Assembly: GCA_039105265.1 (NCBI GenBank)
Contig: JAPFFF010000003.1
Span: 4,960,001-5,024,000 of the forward strand
DNA from: Tritrichomonas musculus
Taxonomy: Eukaryota; Parabasalia; Tritrichomonadida; Tritrichomonadidae
Direction of reading: 5' to 3'
Length of the DNA stretch: 64,000 nt
The translations under genes and the position numbers were made by a program. This document shows positions 60,801 to 64,000 of the stretch, in pieces. The first letter of the stretch is position 1. Every line of letters starts with the position of its first letter. The notes beneath the pieces are model-generated. The model did no database searches and had not been told where the DNA came from. It was given only the letters and a program-made list of their open reading frames with translations.

Positions 60801-63800
60801 TGATCAAATTCATTGATGTTAATAATTATGACTTTGATTTAAATAAAGCAAAGTTTCAAGATTCTGTTATTCGTTTCTGTTTTGAAATGATTTGTTTGCT
60901 TCCAAAAGAAATCAATTATAAATTGATTTCTGATTTTATGTCATTTTTTGACACTGATATAAAGAGCATGTGTGTTTATTTAAGCTCATTACATAATTTC
61001 TTCTCTTTTGATGATCCAATAAAAGATGATTCTGAGATTAATTTTCTTTCTTCAGAAGAAGAAAAAAGTTTCGAAATCATGAAAGATAATCAAAACAAGT
61101 TGTGTAAATATTTTATTAATGAAATGAATTTCAAAATAAAAGCTGAATTTAAAGATTTATTTATTCTTGATCTTGTTCATAGTGAATTAGCGTTAGAATT
61201 CTGTTATATCCTTTTGTCAATACAACCGAAGATCCAACGGTTAATTGACAAAAAGAAAGTCATGAGTTTTTGTATGTCTAATGTTAACAAAATTAGAGCT
61301 TGGGATTGTGTCATGACTTTAGTAATATGTTCACCAACTTCACTTGAGACCAACTATAGAATTGAATACGATACGCTTGACATAACGTTAATTCCGTTAT
61401 TTTTGATTATGGTTGGCGGTTTGTTAAGCGTTGCTCACAATTTTGAAGAGAATTCAAAATGGAAGAAAATTGCTTTCACTCTCATTTCTTTTATTGAATC
61501 AATTATGGAAAATTTTCAACATAATGATCAAACTATGTTCTCATTAATGCAGCTTGTTCACTTTAATACATTTGTTGATACTGAATGCTTGTTTCCATTC
61601 GCTCCAGAAATGAATAAAATTGAAGAAATTGCAAATGTTGCAGTTACACGAAGTCAAGAATTTCGGAAAGGAAGCGGCTCTAAATATGAAGAATCGAAAA
61701 TTCAATTATTGATTCAAAAAGAGAAAATTTGTGAGTATGTCGATAATGTATTCAATTCGACAATTCAAATGATTCCTCCATTTTCATCCTCTGAGATTGA
61801 TTTCGACTTTTCTTCTGAAGATGATTATTCATGTAATTACGAAGTTAAATGGAATTCACTTCGAGAATATGTTCATGATTGTGTACGATCATTTGGCTTT
61901 GAAAATGTAACGGTTGATGATGAATACTTAGCAAAGATTCGCGTTTCGAAAGTAACAACGGATGTTCTCGATATGTTGTCTAAATATTTGTTTTCAATTC
62001 TCGAAAATTCACAAGAATTGAATAGCAATAATTCAACTGTTACGAGTAATGAAAACATGAATTTGAATTCAGCTACATCTTTTTCAAATAATTCGTTACT
62101 TTCTTTTTCATCTACAAATTTGTTATTTTCTGAGAAACCGCCAAAAAATGATTCACTTTTTATGTCATATTTGAAAACATTCACTCTTTGTTTTGTTCGA
62201 ATTCATCCTTCTCATGCTTTGTTTGTTTCGCAAAGAATCATTTTGTCTCTTCTTACAGAATGCATCAATCAAAGCGTCTTCTCTCTTGAATTGATTGATT
62301 TTGCTTGTAATAGAGCTCGTGAAGGATGGTTTGCTAATCAAGTTGCTCCTCTCATTTCTTTAGTGATTTCAATTTGTCAATTAACATGTCAGTCAAATCT
62401 TCCTTACTCTGTATACTCGTTGTTAATTCTTGGATTCGAAATCACTCCATTTAATCAGTTTCCGATTTATTCGGAGATTTATGTAACGTATCAAGATTTG
62501 ATTTTTAATGAGTTTTCATGTAAAGATCCGATTTTTTATCAACTTTTCATTGAATATGTATTGAAGCACAATGAAGTCGTTCCTGAAACCTTCTCGAGAA
62601 TTTGGCATATAATTTATGTTAATATGACCAAATATCAATTGAATCTTAAGGAAAAGTGGCCAAATGGCACATTTGACATGAATTACAAATATGTTTGTAT
62701 GATTGAAAAAGAAGGCTTTTCAATTCTTAAGAATAAGAGTGATGATGACAATGAATTACAGTCATTTATTGATGAAAGAAAAAGATTACTAACTAACTTC
62801 ATTGAAGAACAATATTACACTGTAATTCAATCATTAAAGGCAACTTCAAGTTATCATTACAATCGAAGTTCGGAGTTCAAAACCTGTCTTCGTGATCTTT
62901 TTACAATTGCACAAACTTGCATTTTTACTTCAAAAGTTGTTGGAGATGTTATTCGTGAAAGAATGAGAAAAATAGCTTTATTTGATTTTGATCTATTTTA
63001 TCGAATTCGAGAGAATCACATCACCAAGTATCAACTTTTTGAACATGGAAAAGGAAAAGGTAATTCAATCATTGTTTTAGGGAATCAATTATTTCCATCT
63101 AAGAGAGTTGAGAAATCTGTTTTGTTTGTTAATTTTTCTGCTGAAATATTGAGTCACATGATTCCCAAAAATATTCGAATTGAAGATGATGACTGCATCC
63201 TCAAAGCGCAAAGTTCAATTCTTAATCATTTGAGTTTTGACTTTTATCCAATTCAAAACATTCTTTATTCTAAAGAACAAATTGGAATTTTAATGTTTTC
63301 ACAAAAACTTCCTATTTCTGATTCTTTCTTATTCAAGTCATTTGAAATTTTGCATGATTCAATTGAATTCATATGTGATGCTTCTTTCCTCTATGGAATT
63401 GAGCCTCTAAATGGCACAATAATAAAAAGTGCCAATTCATTAATTTTCGTTGAAGGATTGAAATTTGTTCCAATTCAATCTTCTCCAATTTCGTCAAATT
63501 CAACAAATTTTGAAGATAAAGATTCGGCTTCTTTGGAGCCTGTTTCTTCGAATTCTTCGAGTTTGTTAAATTCGCCAAATTCTGGCAAAGATAAAAAAAA
63601 TGCCAGTGAAGACAATAGAAGTCGAAAAATGAAGTGGAAGATGAAATTTGTCAATCAACAAAATATTTCACCTTTCGCATTCAATTTTTATATGAATTAT
63701 TTCGCTGCTGGCTACTTCGGTCCTTGTTCTTTGTTCCGCGGTCATCCGATGTTGAAGTGGAACATTTGTGACATCGTTAACATCATTCAGAAAAATAAAG

Positions 63801-64000
63801 GAAAAAGTGACAACGAATTTGAATATGAATTCAACTTCATTTTCGGGTGGACTTTCATTATAAGAGCAAATTTGCAGGAGATTTTGGCACCTCTTTTGAA
63901 CACCTCGTTACCTTTCCAATCTCATGCTCTGTCACTTTTGAGAAAAGACGTTAACTCAGCATCTGAATTGTGGACAAAAGGAGTCATTGACAACTACTCT
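57878..64000 (+). CDS. BEACH-domain protein, N-terminal 2041 residues (cut by window edge)
   Basis: One frame is open from the ATG at 57878 (MIYDDLSNKIKSTLISLK) to the right edge without a stop, 2041 codons; I sampled it at several points and found it open. An all-helical N-terminal region (1-650) leads to a concanavalin A-like lectin fold at about 670-830 (DTFSFTISFWLYFS ... WYIGGYIRII), then helical repeats, then a PH-like (PH-BEACH) region at about 1850-2015 with an inserted serine-rich loop and GHPMLKWNICDIVNII. The last residues (WTKGVIDNYS, about 2031-2041) are where the BEACH domain begins, so it and any WD40 repeats lie beyond the window. Members (neurobeachin, LYST, WDFY3) govern vesicle and lysosome traffic. 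Large paralogue families exist in trichomonads. Confidence 0.93.
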   Translation, partial: MIYDDLSNKIKSTLISLKNLSEQKQIDAIFSIYQAFHDLISFINESNQLFPSVLESIKICIRSIQSLIYFCSKSESNDKLSPLISEFIRSNVFAPKLKNEFAALANSYLYCNFSCSSCIPLSEFVEDFFSNQIFCPVFEKISGLNSIFNILIDEKKTVLCHKVVNSICPNLKYYYSDNNAKANEFLNKSIEILPMIPFVNSSATFKFLFNFTLSHKPPVMNYFIVEKFEFINKYILSDKEGSLLFIYSIFFDVMNYPDHSEFIKPLSIHLLNLINNSNSCPAVKKNALATLKVFLANFSDELPIDINLIYSICCHISMDDTPSILVFLDMIKFISTHFNTNKILLISAIHPFVTKENALNTNLTDAFEIIQYLNEDFDKCASSFIVPLIKDDSPEELKEMFIKYPIFLNIFHSTLHDPPFKFNDVLAFRLFMESEIYKEKYDGFCRSLNSMLKKESFFPFILTKVADLHKNNLQIVFDFAGKMCRKDVKLKRNWLDNDILKIVNDYAANGTVDPLVYFDFIASLVPIRFNSIFDKIIFDFLESQNYFNQTEEAIQKLAFGRLQSEGFDNSFLVLPSILYKCGTFSIESPSDLFLSSKYSIDIWLDKTGKEIEEFPSIDRISRRYMLHHHFDRLFHVLINELNFENFLNYMPTEFDSIPIVEFNKNVKDTFFSLALRGQYQSSDTFSFTISFWLYFSEKFELENQIFTLSDFSLIIKNKNSFVVRLLNGKYEDQIIGEFEEKTWINFIICYSTNNGLNLNLNNYSNELSIYINSRLKYNMKNLTIPNGITFGSYNENSVNWYIGGYIRIINDSISQSMITNIYNLGVFQPPLHLKNERPLILVTDINPPIDSNIRLAPSSSLLKYMSNSFGNSHGVCCRILKLISQSNEKNNLIAKKLIYSMILNQSLYRSYKNLSAFVLNLSVLANLKNNLFDSPEIFDLINKCFVKVKYVNWESFFTFYLDLNFFEKEFILEKMIKFIDVNNYDFDLNKAKFQDSVIRFCFEMICLLPKEINYKLISDFMSFFDTDIKSMCVYLSSLHNFFSFDDPIKDDSEINFLSSEEEKSFEIMKDNQNKLCKYFINEMNFKIKAEFKDLFILDLVHSELALEFCYILLSIQPKIQRLIDKKKVMSFCMSNVNKIRAWDCVMTLVICSPTSLETNYRIEYDTLDITLIPLFLIMVGGLLSVAHNFEENSKWKKIAFTLISFIESIMENFQHNDQTMFSLMQLVHFNTFVDTECLFPFAPEMNKIEEIANVAVTRSQEFRKGSGSKYEESKIQLLIQKEKICEYVDNVFNSTIQMIPPFSSSEIDFDFSSEDDYSCNYEVKWNSLREYVHDCVRSFGFENVTVDDEYLAKIRVSKVTTDVLDMLSKYLFSILENSQELNSNNSTVTSNENMNLNSATSFSNNSLLSFSSTNLLFSEKPPKNDSLFMSYLKTFTLCFVRIHPSHALFVSQRIILSLLTECINQSVFSLELIDFACNRAREGWFANQVAPLISLVISICQLTCQSNLPYSVYSLLILGFEITPFNQFPIYSEIYVTYQDLIFNEFSCKDPIFYQLFIEYVLKHNEVVPETFSRIWHIIYVNMTKYQLNLKEKWPNGTFDMNYKYVCMIEKEGFSILKNKSDDDNELQSFIDERKRLLTNFIEEQYYTVIQSLKATSSYHYNRSSEFKTCLRDLFTIAQTCIFTSKVVGDVIRERMRKIALFDFDLFYRIRENHITKYQLFEHGKGKGNSIIVLGNQLFPSKRVEKSVLFVNFSAEILSHMIPKNIRIEDDDCILKAQSSILNHLSFDFYPIQNILYSKEQIGILMFSQKLPISDSFLFKSFEILHDSIEFICDASFLYGIEPLNGTIIKSANSLIFVEGLKFVPIQSSPISSNSTNFEDKDSASLEPVSSNSSSLLNSPNSGKDKKNASEDNRSRKMKWKMKFVNQQNISPFAFNFYMNYFAAGYFGPCSLFRGHPMLKWNICDIVNIIQKNKGKSDNEFEYEFNFIFGWTFIIRANLQEILAPLLNTSLPFQSHALSLLRKDVNSASELWTKGVIDNYS

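Overview
The window looks like a gene-rich stretch of nuclear chromosome from a flagellated parabasalid protist, most probably Tritrichomonas foetus or a close relative. The reasons are the AT-rich intergenic DNA, long genes with no sign of introns, short 5' leaders, and protein families that trichomonads have expanded: a pseudokinase-like kinase with Sel1 repeats, a BTB-like protein with an F5/8 type C tail, an ankyrin protein with a trichomonad-type N-terminus, a serpin, and a giant BEACH protein. IFT81 shows a flagellate. The species call is inference from gene content; no rRNA or species marker is present.

Layout. 1-5.6 kb: the 3' end of a WD40 gene, a small membrane protein, a nested pair of small DNA transposons (an 8-bp-duplication hAT-like element inside a TA-type MITE), and a decayed helical-repeat gene with three in-frame TAA codons. 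5.8-7.5 kb: a tRNA-Ile(UAU) and a membrane-anchored trypsin-like protease. 7.5-24.2 kb is an accessory island: a decayed TA-type transposon (8.8-10.3 kb), a 2.2-kb foldback transposon with 9-bp target duplications (10.4-12.7 kb), two head-to-head copies of an unidentified element whose protein resembles rolling-circle replication initiators (12.9-19.8 kb), one of them split by a 1.9-kb TA-inserted transposon, and then a run of unrelated minisatellites (20.0-23.1 kb), including 21 copies of a 17-bp unit.

24.3-57.4 kb returns to host genes: serpin, BTB/discoidin protein, Sel1 kinase, a coiled-coil protein, MCTS1/Tma20, a tartrate/D-malate dehydrogenase-like enzyme, a full-length xanthine dehydrogenase with a presequence resembling hydrogenosomal targeting signals, a tail-anchored protein, eIF2B epsilon, a thioredoxin-UBA-UBA-UBX fusion, a PPPDE-like protein, a calmodulin-like protein, an ankyrin protein, two low-complexity or acidic proteins, a PP2A B'' subunit, IFT81 and a helical-repeat protein. 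From 57.9 kb to the right edge runs one uninterrupted 6.1-kb reading frame, the N-terminal 2041 residues of a BEACH protein, cut just as its BEACH domain begins.

The host genes are not an operon; they are a typical dense protist gene array with both strands used. Two translation-initiation genes (MCTS1, eIF2B epsilon) and two signalling genes (calmodulin-like, PP2A B'') lie in the same 20-kb stretch, but nothing in the sequence ties them together. A recurrent motif, AAAAAGT(G/T), usually preceded by TC or TT, lies about 15-55 bases before the chosen start codon of at least eight genes on their coding strand. It is the best candidate for a shared core-promoter element here, and it also helped choose starts.
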